Source: Bacteroidota bacterium (lineage in GTDB: Bacteria; Bacteroidota; Ignavibacteria; Ignavibacteriales; Melioribacteraceae). Taken from it: a DNA stretch of 64,000 nt. Shown here piece by piece: positions 19,333-27,540 of this stretch (within the stretch, counting starts at the first letter, position 1; each line of letters opens with the position of its first letter). Position numbers and translations under genes: made by a program. The DNA lies in contig JAJYXU010000077.1 of assembly GCA_021801605.1 (NCBI GenBank), positions 1 through 64,000 of the forward strand, given 5' to 3'. Below the pieces are notes generated by a model, which was not told the DNA's origin, made no database searches, and saw only the letters and a list, made by a program, of their open reading frames with translations.

Positions 19333-19495
19333 AACCCCAGATGAAGCCCAATGCTGTCAAGTTAACCTTTGATAGAACGCTGATGACGCAGATTGTGCTG
19401 ATCTTCGCGGATTAAATCTGCGTGCCATTTTTTTTGCTATACTTTTTCAACTTTCCTTAACCTGACAGCATTGCCGATAAAGCCGGGGGTTTTTT
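19333..19495 (+). terminator. rplS terminator split by an inserted element
   Basis: AACCCC at 19333-19338 can pair with GGGGGTTTTTT at 19485-19495. The intervening ~145 bp is a palindromic element bounded by CAATGCTGTCAAG and CCTGACAGCATTG. Removing it would leave a compact AACCCC-agat(g/a)aagcc-GGGGGTTTTTT hairpin with a T run, a normal intrinsic terminator. Flanking GATGAAGCC and GATAAAGCC look like an imperfect target duplication. Confidence 0.6.
19349..19475. repeat. Modular palindromic element, copy 1 (AATGCTGTCA ends, GATGACnCnGATT core)
   Basis: The outer inverted ends are CAATGCTGTCAAGTTAAC and TTAACCTGACAGCATTG. The core starts GATAGAACGCTGATGACGCAGATT and has a worn right half, AAATCTGCGTGCC. 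The same outer ends recur at 27100-27314, and the same core at 20337-20486, 27121-27270 and 57435-57521. No ORF is present. Confidence 0.75.
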
Positions 19496-19518
19496 ATTTT
19501 AAATGATTGAGAGACTTA

Positions 19519-20277
19519 ATGAAACTGATTTTGCCGAAAAATATTTTTACTTCTATTCTTTCTACGGAGTTGTTGAAAAATGACAAATTAAAATTATCAC
19601 ATAAAGAATCATCACTCATAACGAAAGATTTGGAATATAATACTTCCGCAATTGCTTTAATTCCAACTCTCGATCTGATAAATCACCGCAATTTATTTGT
19701 GTCGAACAAACTTGCTCTTGCATTCGACGGCGCATTATCAAACTCGTATTTCCATTTTGTTGAAGGGGAGAAGAAGATTGAAAAGATTTACCTCAGAGGA
19801 GACGTTTCATTAAATGAAATTCTTCTAACTAAAATTCTCTTTTCGGAAAGATATTCTGCCAATCTTGAAATTGCTCTCGATCCCGGCAAGAGCGCTGAGA
19901 AAGGGAAAGATTTTCTTGTAGTTGGCGATGAAAATTTTACCTCATGGGATTTTCAAAATGCATTAAGTCTGGCAGATGAAGCTTCAGAACTAATTGAATT
20001 CCCATATGTGAACTATGTTTTTGCATCTCCCGATAGAGAAGCGCTTCAAAAATTCAATGAATCAGTTAATGCTGTTGATTCAATAATTGAAGATCAGATT
20101 GAAAAAATTATTGACAATCTTGATTTAGGAGAGGAAGCAAAATCTTTCATCACTCAGAATATTGGTTCGCTTTATTTTGATATGACGGACAATGAAGTGA
20201 ACGCTGTGAACGAGTTGATTAAGCTTGTATTCTTCCATGGAATTATTGACGACATGTTTGATGTGAAGTTTATATAA
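19519..20277 (+). CDS. MqnA/MqnD-like periplasmic-binding-fold protein, possible menaquinone pathway relative
   Basis: The start is the ATG at 19519; the ORF-track TTG at 19507 is less likely. About 252 residues. Features that recall chorismate dehydratase MqnA are ALIPTLDLINH early, AFDGALSNSYFHF, a central linker, and LIEFPYVNYVFASPDREAL, which parallels the usual LPFVFAVW segment. Several of these blocks are weaker than in true MqnA, so this may be a diverged paralogue of the futalosine pathway or an unrelated substrate-binding-like protein. It stands alone after rplS, with no other menaquinone gene nearby. Confidence 0.45.
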   Translation: MKLILPKNIFTSILSTELLKNDKLKLSHKESSLITKDLEYNTSAIALIPTLDLINHRNLFVSNKLALAFDGALSNSYFHFVEGEKKIEKIYLRGDVSLNEILLTKILFSERYSANLEIALDPGKSAEKGKDFLVVGDENFTSWDFQNALSLADEASELIEFPYVNYVFASPDREALQKFNESVNAVDSIIEDQIEKIIDNLDLGEEAKSFITQNIGSLYFDMTDNEVNAVNELIKLVFFHGIIDDMFDVKFI

Positions 20278-20336
20278 ACATTCACTTTCATACCAATGTT
20301 CTCATATTAGTGGTGAGTTAAAATATTTTGGAAGGA

Positions 20337-20486
20337 AATAGCACACGGATAACACTGATTAGACTGATTTACACAGATTAAATCCGCGAAAATCCGTTTA
20401 CCCCGTGGAATAGCATTTGTGTTTTTGAAAACGATTTGATTCTTAATTTATTCCACGGGGTGAATCCGCGTCATCCGCGTTCTATT
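20337..20486. repeat. Modular palindromic element, copy 2 (core plus inner 62-bp palindrome)
   Basis: The ends are AATAGCACACGGATAACACTGATT and AATCCGCGTCATCCGCGTTCTATT, imperfect inverted repeats. Nested at 20400-20461 is a 62-bp module bounded by ACCCCGTGGAATA and TATTCCACGGGGT. The outer AATGCTGTCA ends seen in copies 1 and 3 are absent. It lies in the 258-bp gap between two convergent genes, which holds nothing else I recognise. Confidence 0.75.
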
Positions 20487-20535
20487 AAATCTTATCCAAG
20501 TTGCGCTGAGAAATAGATATAGTCAATAGTGGGAT

Positions 20536-21480
20536 TCATTTCTTATTTACACAGTGCAAAACTTTTCCTCTGTTTTTATATTCCAAAATAATCTTGATAG
20601 TTTCTTCCGCGACAGCATCTTGTGCTTGTTCTGTTGAAGCGCCGATATGATGAGTAACATAAATTCCGTCAATGTTTTGAAGCTTTGAAGTAACAGCTCC
20701 GTCTTTACCTTCCGGTTCACCTTTGAATACATCCACTCCGGCGAAGATTCCTTTTTCATTTACAGCTTTGATAAGTGCGTCTTCGTCAATCACATCAGCA
20801 CGTGAAGTATTGATCAGTATTGCGCCTTTCTTCATCAATCCGAATAATTTTTCGTTGAACATTCCTTTAGTTTGCGGATTTGCCGGAACGTGCAGAGTTA
20901 TTACATCCGCCATTGAAATTAATTTTTCAACATCGTCAATGTATTCAATTCCAAGTCCTTCAGATTTTACAACATCATAGCCGATTACTTTCATTCCAAA
21001 AGCTTGAGCACGTTTGGCAATTTCTTTACCGATATTTCCAACACCAATTATTCCAAGAGTTTTTCCGAAAAGACCCTCGGCTTTGGAATATTTAGCTTTA
21101 TTCCAAACGCTGTTATTAAAGTCCTTAACGTTGTCGGGAATTTTTCTATCGAGCGCAATAATAAATCCCATCGCAAGTTCTGCTACTGCTATGGAATTCT
21201 TACCCGGTGTATTTGCAACCGATACACCTTTTGCGGAAGCGGCTGCGACATCAATATTGTTGTAACCGGAGCCGGCTCTAATAATTATTTTTAAATTTGT
21301 GCCGGCATTGATGGCGGCGGAATTAACGTTGGTGGACCGGACGACTATAAAATCAGCATCTTTAACTGCGTTAGGAATATCATTCTCTCCTAACTTTGGC
21401 TCATAGATTACTTCGAATCCGTTATCAGTTAATGTCTGCATATGATTCTCAGGAAAACTGTCTGCTACTAATACTTTCAT
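20536..21480 (-). CDS. D-3-phosphoglycerate dehydrogenase-type 2-hydroxyacid dehydrogenase
   Basis: The start is the ATG at 21480 behind AAGGAGTTCTAAA, giving MKVLVADSFPENH and 314 residues. The NAD-binding Rossmann motif GVGNIGKEIAKRAQ is present, with catalytic Arg/Glu/His regions in HVPANPQTKGM, INTSRADVIDEDAL and HHIGASTEQAQ. The short length means no C-terminal ACT regulatory domain, as in type III SerA enzymes. It probably oxidises 3-phosphoglycerate in serine synthesis, but related 2-hydroxyacid substrates are possible. It is transcribed alone on the minus strand. Confidence 0.85.
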   Translation of the reverse strand: MKVLVADSFPENHMQTLTDNGFEVIYEPKLGENDIPNAVKDADFIVVRSTNVNSAAINAGTNLKIIIRAGSGYNNIDVAAASAKGVSVANTPGKNSIAVAELAMGFIIALDRKIPDNVKDFNNSVWNKAKYSKAEGLFGKTLGIIGVGNIGKEIAKRAQAFGMKVIGYDVVKSEGLGIEYIDDVEKLISMADVITLHVPANPQTKGMFNEKLFGLMKKGAILINTSRADVIDEDALIKAVNEKGIFAGVDVFKGEPEGKDGAVTSKLQNIDGIYVTHHIGASTEQAQDAVAEETIKIILEYKNRGKVLHCVNKK

Positions 21481-21530
21481 TTTAGAACTCCTTGATTTTA
21501 TATACACCAAAATAATGCTACTTTATAAAT

Positions 21531-22081
21531 TAACCCCACGATTTATCGTGGGGTTACAGCACAGATGGATTAGGGCTTTAGCCATGATGATCAAACCCGA
21601 ACTTTGTTATAAATTCTTCATACTCACTTTTGAATGTAATTTTTTTGTGATGTTCTTCTTGATTTTTAATGTAATCTCGTACTTTATTGAGCATCGATTC
21701 ACTTACAGAAACCGCATAGTATTCATCCGCCCATTCTAACTTTGGTTTTAGTAGCGAGTTTTTATTTGTCCAATACGCTGCTTCTCCTTTTATTAGTTGT
21801 ATTGCCTTTGCAATTGTCATATCTGCATTTAAAGCCAACAGGCAGTGGACGTGATCTAAGCCTCCATTAATAGAATCGATATAAATCTGCTTCTCTTTTG
21901 CGTTCTTTTGTATATGCGAAAAAAGTTGTTGTCTTACTTCTTTTGTTAAAATGCGTTCATGGTTCTTTGTACCCCAAACCGCATGAATCCATATTTTAAC
22001 ATGTGACATAATACTTTTTAATGCTGGGCTAAAGCCCGTATGTTTTTTGTATTTATCACCCCACGCTAAAGCGTGGGGTTT
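21531..22081 (-). mobile_element. IS200/RAYT-like element with terminal hairpins
   Basis: A 143-residue Y1 transposase is framed by hairpins. The left end has AACCCCACGAT-tt-ATCGTGGGGTT, a perfect palindrome. The right end has CACCCCACGCT-aa-AGCGTGGGGTT. Further in, both sides carry a related second palindrome (AGGGCTTTAGCC and GGGCTAAAGCCC). IS200/IS605 transposases and REP-associated ones recognise such subterminal hairpins in single-stranded DNA. The element appears complete, about 550 bp, without accessory tnpB. Both limits are estimated from the hairpins. Confidence 0.7.
21578..22009 (-). CDS. Y1 (HUH) transposase, IS200/REP-associated type
   Basis: This 143-residue protein has the HUH metal motif in LDHVHCLLAL (His53, His55) and the catalytic tyrosine in DYIKNQEEHH (Tyr113, with Gln117 four residues on). 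Such proteins cut and rejoin single-stranded DNA at hairpins through a 5'-phosphotyrosine. Length and motifs match TnpA of IS200/IS605 and the REP-associated transposases. The reading frame is intact, so it may be active. It lies between serA-like and hutU genes, both also on the minus strand. Confidence 0.88.
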   Translation of the reverse strand: MSHVKIWIHAVWGTKNHERILTKEVRQQLFSHIQKNAKEKQIYIDSINGGLDHVHCLLALNADMTIAKAIQLIKGEAAYWTNKNSLLKPKLEWADEYYAVSVSESMLNKVRDYIKNQEEHHKKITFKSEYEEFITKFGFDHHG

Positions 22082-22144
22082 ATATATAAAGATGTTTGTT
22101 ACATTTCAATTACTGTAGAATATATATTTGGATCTCTTTTGGAG

Positions 22145-23803
22145 TTATTTTATCATTGGAATTTTTACAGAGAATTTTTTTGCATTATCAATTGCCCGTT
22201 CGTAACCCGCATCTGCGTGTCTGGCAATTCCCATTCCTGGATCGTATGTTAATACTCTTTCTAGCCGCGTTTCAGCTTCTTTAGTTCCGTCAGCAACCAC
22301 AACCATTCCGGCGTGAATTGATTTGCCGATACCGACACCGCCGCCGTGATGAACAGAAACCCAGCTTGCACCGCCGATGACATTCAACAAAGCATTAAGT
22401 ATCGGCCAATCTGCAATTGCATCGCTGCCGTCTTTCATTACTTCCGTTTCGCGGTTCGGTGATGCGACTGATCCACAATCAAGATGATCTCTGCCAATCA
22501 CAATCGGTGCGCTAACTTTTCCTTCCGCAACCAGGCGATTAAAAATCTTTCCCATCTTTGCACGCTCGCCGTAACCGAGCCAGCAGATTCGAGCGGGCAA
22601 TCCTTGAAAGTGTACTTTCTTCTGTGCGAGTTCAATCCATCTTATAAGTGCTTTATTCTCAGGGAATGTTTCCATCACAGCTTTATCGGTTTCAAAAATA
22701 TCTTTTGGATCGCCGCTTAAAGCCGCCCATCTAAAAGGACCTTTGCCGTCACAGAAGAGAGGGCGTATATATTCGGGAACAAAACCGGGAATATCAAATG
22801 CGTTTTGTAAACCGTTCTCTTTTGCCTCGCCGCGTATATTATTTCCGTAGTCGAAAGCAATTGAACCGCGCGCTTGAAATTCCAACATTGCTTTCACATG
22901 TTCTACAATAGTTTTCTTTGATAGCGAGATATATTTTTTAGGTTCACTTTTGCGAAGATCTAATGCTTCTTCAAAACTCATTCCCATTGGAACGTAACCG
23001 TTAAGTGTATCGTGTGCTGAGGTTTGATCTGTAATAATATCCGGAGTGATTTTTCTTTCTAAAATTTTTGGAAGAATTTCACCCGCATTGCCGATCAATC
23101 CAACAGAGAGGGCTTTTTTATTTTTTTGTGCATCAAGAACGAGTTTAAGTGCTTCATCTAAATCTTCGGTCATAACATCAAGATAACCAGTATCAATTCT
23201 TTTTTGAATACGTGTGCGGTCAACGTCAATTCCAAGAAAAGCTGCGCCATTCATAGTTGCAGCCAGTGGTTGAGCTCCGCCCATTCCGCCGAGACCTGCT
23301 GTAAGTAAAAATCTTCCGTTGAGAGTTCCGTTGAAATGCTGACGCGCGCATTCTGCAAATGTCTCGTACGTGCCTTGCAAGATTCCCTGTGTGCCGATAT
23401 ATATCCAGCTTCCGGCTGTCATTTGTCCATACATTGTTAAACCCAATGCATCAAGACGGCGGAATTCATCCCATGTTGCCCAATCCGGAACAAGCATTGC
23501 ATTGGAAATAATTACGCGAGGTGCGTTTTCGTGTGTTCTAAAAATTGCAACCGGTTTGCCCGATTGCACTACAAGAGTTTCATCATTCTCTAAATTTTTG
23601 AGAGAAGAAATAATTGCATTATACGATTCCCAATTTCTTGCGGCTTTGCCCGATCCGCCGTAGACAATTAAGTCTTCCGGTCTCTCGGCAACATCAGGAT
23701 CAAGATTGTTCATCAGCATTCTCATTGCCGCTTCTTGAATCCAACCTTTACAACTTATTTTTGTGCCGGTCGGAGCTTTGATAATTTTTTCCATTGTTTC
23801 CAT
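22145..23803 (-). CDS. hutU: Urocanate hydratase
   Basis: The start is the ATG at 23803, one base after the preceding gene's TAA; the protein is 552 residues, the usual length. Signatures are [11 protein letters not shown] near the N-terminus, [14 protein letters not shown] for NAD binding, [16 protein letters not shown] with the conserved cysteine, and [17 protein letters not shown]. It adds water to urocanate to give imidazolonepropionate in histidine breakdown. No hutH, hutI or hutG is nearby; it is instead the third gene of an operon led by an adenosine deaminase. Confidence 0.96.
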   Translation of the reverse strand: METMEKIIKAPTGTKISCKGWIQEAAMRMLMNNLDPDVAERPEDLIVYGGSGKAARNWESYNAIISSLKNLENDETLVVQSGKPVAIFRTHENAPRVIISNAMLVPDWATWDEFRRLDALGLTMYGQMTAGSWIYIGTQGILQGTYETFAECARQHFNGTLNGRFLLTAGLGGMGGAQPLAATMNGAAFLGIDVDRTRIQKRIDTGYLDVMTEDLDEALKLVLDAQKNKKALSVGLIGNAGEILPKILERKITPDIITDQTSAHDTLNGYVPMGMSFEEALDLRKSEPKKYISLSKKTIVEHVKAMLEFQARGSIAFDYGNNIRGEAKENGLQNAFDIPGFVPEYIRPLFCDGKGPFRWAALSGDPKDIFETDKAVMETFPENKALIRWIELAQKKVHFQGLPARICWLGYGERAKMGKIFNRLVAEGKVSAPIVIGRDHLDCGSVASPNRETEVMKDGSDAIADWPILNALLNVIGGASWVSVHHGGGVGIGKSIHAGMVVVADGTKEAETRLERVLTYDPGMGIARHADAGYERAIDNAKKFSVKIPMIK

Positions 23804-23804
23804 T

Positions 23805-24143
23805 TTAATCAATGAAATGTTTTTGTAAAAGATTGTCGTACTGAGAATAAGCGGATTTATAAAACCAGCGTTTAAGAAAGAATCCTTTTGCGGCTTGCTT
23901 TTTCATATGGTCAACATTTTCTTTCAACCGGAAGACTAATTTTGTTTTTTCGTCTTTAGTGAATTTTATTTCGTCATTGCCTTCGTTGAGTTTATCAATT
24001 ACAGAATTGAACGATTTTATATCTGCAAAGAACCGTTCATCAGCCGCCATTTGTTTAAGCATTGTCTTACAGAAAGTTGTAAGAATTTTTCTCTCATTCT
24101 TATCAAGAGTGTATGCATAATTTTTGAAGAGTGGTTTTGCCAT
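23805..24143 (-). CDS. Hypothetical all-helical protein between add and hutU
   Basis: This 112-residue protein is rich in Lys and Phe, with no signal peptide or membrane helix. The sequence predicts several helices ([39 protein letters not shown]). I do not recognise a family. It lies 26 bp downstream of the adenosine deaminase gene and is separated from hutU by one base, so it is translated from the same mRNA. The tight spacing suggests a role linked to these catabolic enzymes, but no function can be stated. Confidence 0.7.
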   Translation of the reverse strand: MAKPLFKNYAYTLDKNERKILTTFCKTMLKQMAADERFFADIKSFNSVIDKLNEGNDEIKFTKDEKTKLVFRLKENVDHMKKQAAKGFFLKRWFYKSAYSQYDNLLQKHFID

Positions 24144-24169
24144 ATTGGAATTAACCTTCTGGAAATAGA

Positions 24170-25258
24170 TTATACTTTTAGTGAAAGAAGTTTTTCCCGC
24201 ATCTTTTGATAACCGGGTTTGATTACGTTATAAATGTATGGTAATCTTTCTTTGTACGGAATGAAGGAAGATTTCATTGCATTTATATTAAGTTTCTCAA
24301 CATCATCCAAAGTCAATCCAAACATTTCGCTTGCAATAGAATATTCTTTAGTAAGCGTTGTATCGCTCATCAAACGGTCATCTGTATTAAGGAATACTCT
24401 GAATTTTTCTTTATACAATTTTATAAAAGGATGATTTTCTAATTTATCAATTGCACCAGTGTGAACATTGCTCAATAAGTTGATTTCAAGAGGGAGGCGA
24501 GTGTCTAATATGTATTGAGCAAGTTGGCCGAGAGCAATTATCTCTCCTTGCGGATCGAAAACCATATCTTCTATCAAACGAGTTGCGTGACCAATACGAT
24601 GAGCGCCGCAAATCTGAATTGCTTGCCATATTGATTCTTTACCAAAAGCTTCTCCGGCATGAATTGTAATATTGAAATTTTCCCGTTTGATAAACTGGAA
24701 TGCATCAAGGTGTTTCTTGGGAGGATAACCGCCTTCTTCACCGGCAAGATCAAAACCAACAACACCGTTCCTTCTAAAATTAACCGCCAACTCAGCCATC
24801 TCTAATGTGTTCTTCATGTTGCGCATACCGCAAAGAATTAAGCCGTAGCCAACTCCAAAATCATTTTTCCCTTTTTCTAGTCCTTCCAGTACAGCGGTGA
24901 TGATATCCTCATACCATAGACCTTTTTCTGTATGAAAGACCGGGGCAAAACGTGTTTCAACATAACAAACGCCGTCTTTATACATGTCTTCCATCATCTC
25001 ATATGCTATGCGTGTTAGTCCCTCTTTTGTCTGCATAACTGCGCAAGTATGTTCAAAACCTTGAAGGTATTCAACTAAATTACCTTTGTTAGCGCCGCGA
25101 TAAAACCATGCGCCAAGTTCACCTGCATCAGATGTTGGCAGCTTTGTATACTTTAAATCTTTGGCAAGATCAATTATGGTTTGAGTTCTTAATCCTCCAT
25201 CAAGATGGTCATGAAGGAGTACTTTTGGTACTCCGCGGATTATTTCTTCTGTCTTCAT
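24170..25258 (-). CDS. add: Adenosine deaminase
   Basis: This 362-residue TIM-barrel deaminase has zinc ligands in LLHDHLDGGLR (His16, His18). Further motifs are DLAGEEGGYP, the catalytic HAGEAFG, RIGHATRL and LNTDDRLMSD, which contains the metal-binding aspartate. It converts adenosine to inosine with release of ammonia. It leads a three-gene minus-strand operon ending in hutU. GAAATGAAATGAAG at the start contains two overlapping ATGs, of which I use the track's choice. Confidence 0.93.
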   Translation of the reverse strand: MKTEEIIRGVPKVLLHDHLDGGLRTQTIIDLAKDLKYTKLPTSDAGELGAWFYRGANKGNLVEYLQGFEHTCAVMQTKEGLTRIAYEMMEDMYKDGVCYVETRFAPVFHTEKGLWYEDIITAVLEGLEKGKNDFGVGYGLILCGMRNMKNTLEMAELAVNFRRNGVVGFDLAGEEGGYPPKKHLDAFQFIKRENFNITIHAGEAFGKESIWQAIQICGAHRIGHATRLIEDMVFDPQGEIIALGQLAQYILDTRLPLEINLLSNVHTGAIDKLENHPFIKLYKEKFRVFLNTDDRLMSDTTLTKEYSIASEMFGLTLDDVEKLNINAMKSSFIPYKERLPYIYNVIKPGYQKMREKLLSLKV

Positions 25259-25467
25259 TTCATTTCCTTTTTATCAAAATTATCCTTTTGCATTCCGAAA
25301 ATCAATAAATCTATCTGTTGTTTATTATTATTCATCCAGAATTAATATTCTTGTAATTGACGCTGTGAATAAATGAACCCCAATATTCGGCTTGACTTCG
25401 CCTTCTTAAAATGGTTATTTTTCGCACAGAAAAAATGCAATTTTTATTTAAATACACAGGAGAATAA

Positions 25468-26628
25468 ATGAAAAAAGTACTTATTGGTTTGAGTATTTTA
25501 AGTATGGTTCTAGGATTTACAGCATTCGAGTGCGCTTCTGCCGAATTAACCGGCGCAAAGATGTATCTCCAACAAAGACAATATGCAAAAGCTAAAGAAA
25601 CCTTGTTGAAAGAAGTTGAAAAGAACCCTAAAAGTGATGAAGGATGGTTCTTATTAGGCGGCGTTTACAGTGAAGAGGGAAACATTACAGAAATGTTGAA
25701 AGCATTCGACAAATCTCTTGCCATCAGCAAAAAGTTCGAACCGCAAATTATTGACTACAAGAAATATACCTGGCAGACCAGCTTTAACAAAGGTGTTGGA
25801 TTCTTCAATAATGCTGTTAAGACTACCAAACCGGACAGCATGAAAATGTTTTTTGCAAATGCGATCGAACAATTCAATAACTCGATTGCGTGCGAACCGG
25901 ATTCTTCAATTGGTTATGAAAATGTTGCCGCTTCCTACTTGAATATGGGAAAGACTGATGAGTCAATTCCTATACTGGAAAAACTAGTTTCGATGGGCAA
26001 ACCTGCATTTGCGTTCTCAAGATTGGGACAGATTTATTTGCTGAAGGGTGCGAACTTAATGGATTCATACTACACATCAAAAAATGCTGCTGATAGTGTG
26101 AAGGCATTTGAATGGTACAACAAAGCGGTTTCTGTATTGGAAAAAGGAAGAGAAAAATTTCCTTCAGATGCCGAGATACTTCTCCAGCTCGGAAATGCTT
26201 ATTACTCATCCGACAAGTTGGATGTTGCCATGGAATCATTTAAAACTTTATCAGAAAAAAGTCCAACTAATATAGAGATAAAATACGCTTATGGTGTTGT
26301 TCTTCTGAAATCTAAAAAATATGAAGAAGCAACAAAAGTCCTTGAAGAAGTTGTTAAAATGGATCCTGAAAATTTAGACGCCAATTATAATTTAGCCGCT
26401 ACATACATCAGTTGGGGTAATGATCTCAGAGAAGCAGCACTTAAAAAAGAAAATAACGATAAATCGTACCTGGAAAAATTTAAAGCAACTATTCCTTATC
26501 TCCAAAAATATTTGGAAATTAAACCAAGCGAAGGAAGAGTATGGACGAGTTTAGCACAAGTTTATGCTAATCTTGGAATGAAAAAAGAAGCGGAAGAAGC
26601 ATTTAAGAAAGCCGAACAATTCAAATAA
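25468..26628 (+). CDS. Exported tetratricopeptide-repeat protein
   Basis: This 386-residue protein begins with a signal peptide (MKKVLIGLSILSMVLGFTA); a cysteine at FECASAE could be lipidated, though the lipobox is not standard. At least five TPR units follow, for example QYAKAKETLLKEVEKNPKSDEGW, NAYYSSDKLDVAMESFKTLSEKSP and VYANLGMKKEAEEAFKKAEQF. TPRs mediate protein contacts in envelope complexes. RBS AGGAG precedes the ATG and a hairpin terminator follows. The partner is unknown. Confidence 0.82.
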   Translation: MKKVLIGLSILSMVLGFTAFECASAELTGAKMYLQQRQYAKAKETLLKEVEKNPKSDEGWFLLGGVYSEEGNITEMLKAFDKSLAISKKFEPQIIDYKKYTWQTSFNKGVGFFNNAVKTTKPDSMKMFFANAIEQFNNSIACEPDSSIGYENVAASYLNMGKTDESIPILEKLVSMGKPAFAFSRLGQIYLLKGANLMDSYYTSKNAADSVKAFEWYNKAVSVLEKGREKFPSDAEILLQLGNAYYSSDKLDVAMESFKTLSEKSPTNIEIKYAYGVVLLKSKKYEEATKVLEEVVKMDPENLDANYNLAATYISWGNDLREAALKKENNDKSYLEKFKATIPYLQKYLEIKPSEGRVWTSLAQVYANLGMKKEAEEAFKKAEQFK

Positions 26629-26649
26629 TATTAATTCTATTTGAACGTG

Positions 26650-26688
26650 AGCCCACAGTCACGCTAATGCAGGATTGTGGGTTTTTTA
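26650..26688 (+). terminator. Intrinsic terminator after the TPR gene
   Basis: The stem CCCACA / TGTGGG, extended weakly by GTC/GAT, encloses an ACGCTAATGCAG loop and is followed by TTTTTT. It lies about 25 bp after the TPR stop codon and 20 bp before the next gene. Confidence 0.8.
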
Positions 26689-26708
26689 TGAACATCAAAG
26701 GTGATAAA

Positions 26709-27035
26709 ATGAACCAGAATAATGATCAAAATGCGCAGCAAATAAATATTGAGCTTGGCGAAAAAGAAGCTGAGGGTATTTACTCTAATCTTGCTATCAT
26801 AACACACTCGCCTGCTGAGTTTGTAATTGATTTCACACGTGTAGTTCCCGGTGTACCTAAAGCACGGGTTTTATCCCGTATCATCACAACTCCGCAGCAT
26901 GCAAAAATGTTAATGCGAGCATTGAAAGATAACATTGATAAATTCGAATCCCGCTTTGGTGAAATTAAAATTGATAATCAGCCATCTCCTCAATTTGGCT
27001 TTATAAGTGGTGATAAGAACGAAAAAGTAAATTGA
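26709..27035 (+). CDS. DUF3467 family protein
   Basis: The start is the ATG at 26709 after AAAGGTGATAAA; the longer ORF-track start at 26667 would run into the upstream terminator. It has 108 residues. The family core is visible: IELGEKEAEGIYSNLAIITHSPAEFVIDF, then PGVPKARVLSRIITTPQHAKMLMRAL and FGEI. DUF3467 proteins are small, widespread in bacteria and of unknown role. A complex palindromic element begins 8 bp after the stop. Confidence 0.85.
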   Translation: MNQNNDQNAQQINIELGEKEAEGIYSNLAIITHSPAEFVIDFTRVVPGVPKARVLSRIITTPQHAKMLMRALKDNIDKFESRFGEIKIDNQPSPQFGFISGDKNEKVN

Positions 27036-27042
27036 AAAAAAA

Positions 27043-27410
27043 GAGAGGTCGTCTCAAAAGGATCTAAAGTCATTTCGAGCTTACCCGGCTTTGACGGGCA
27101 ATGCTGTCAACTTAACGCGCAATGGAACGCGGATGACACGGATTCACCCCGTGGAATAAATTGATAATTAAATTTATTACAAAAGGTAAAATGTTATTCC
27201 ATGGGGTAAACGGATTTGCACGGATAGAATCCGCGATTATCAGTGTCATCTGTGTAATCCGTGTTCTATTTTTTTTATCCTCTTTTTTCTTTCTCTCTCT
27301 AAGTTGACAACATTGCTTTGACGGGCGGGTCGAGAAATGGACTTACATGCTCTAATCATACTTCGACTCCGCTCAGTGTGACTTGAAAAATACTTTTGAG
27401 ATGACCTCTC
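27043..27410. repeat. Multi-layer nested palindromic element (copy 3 of the modular family)
   Basis: From outside in, there are five layers. First, GAGAGGTCGTCTCAAAAG / CTTTTGAGATGACCTCTC (17 of 18 pair). Second, a hairpin arm pair, CATTTCGAG / CGAGAAATG, with direct repeats GCTTTGACGGGC at 27088-27099 and 27315-27326. Third, AATGCTGTCAACTTAA / TAAGTTGACAACATT ends at 27100-27314. Fourth, core ends AATGGAACGCGGATGACACGGATT / ...GTGTTCTATT at 27121-27270. Fifth, a 62-bp palindrome at 27146-27207 (ACCCCGTGGAATAA / TTATTCCATGGGGT). The right arm also contains CTTCGACTCCGCTCAGTGTGAC. It fills most of the 505-bp intergenic gap. Confidence 0.85.
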
Positions 27411-27540
27411 ATTTTAAGCTATATCACAATTCATTTCTTGCTTAAAATCATTTCTTGAGTTAGTTAAAAGAAATAACTACTTTATTTACGGGGTAAAGAA
27501 CTTTTGTTTTACAATAAGTTGATTTTATGGGAGTAAATAT

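Noticed and set aside
23805-23812. Longer hutU start overlapping the upstream gene (TTG at 23812)
   Set aside because: The ATG at 23803, one base after the upstream stop, is a better start and leaves the enzyme at its usual length.
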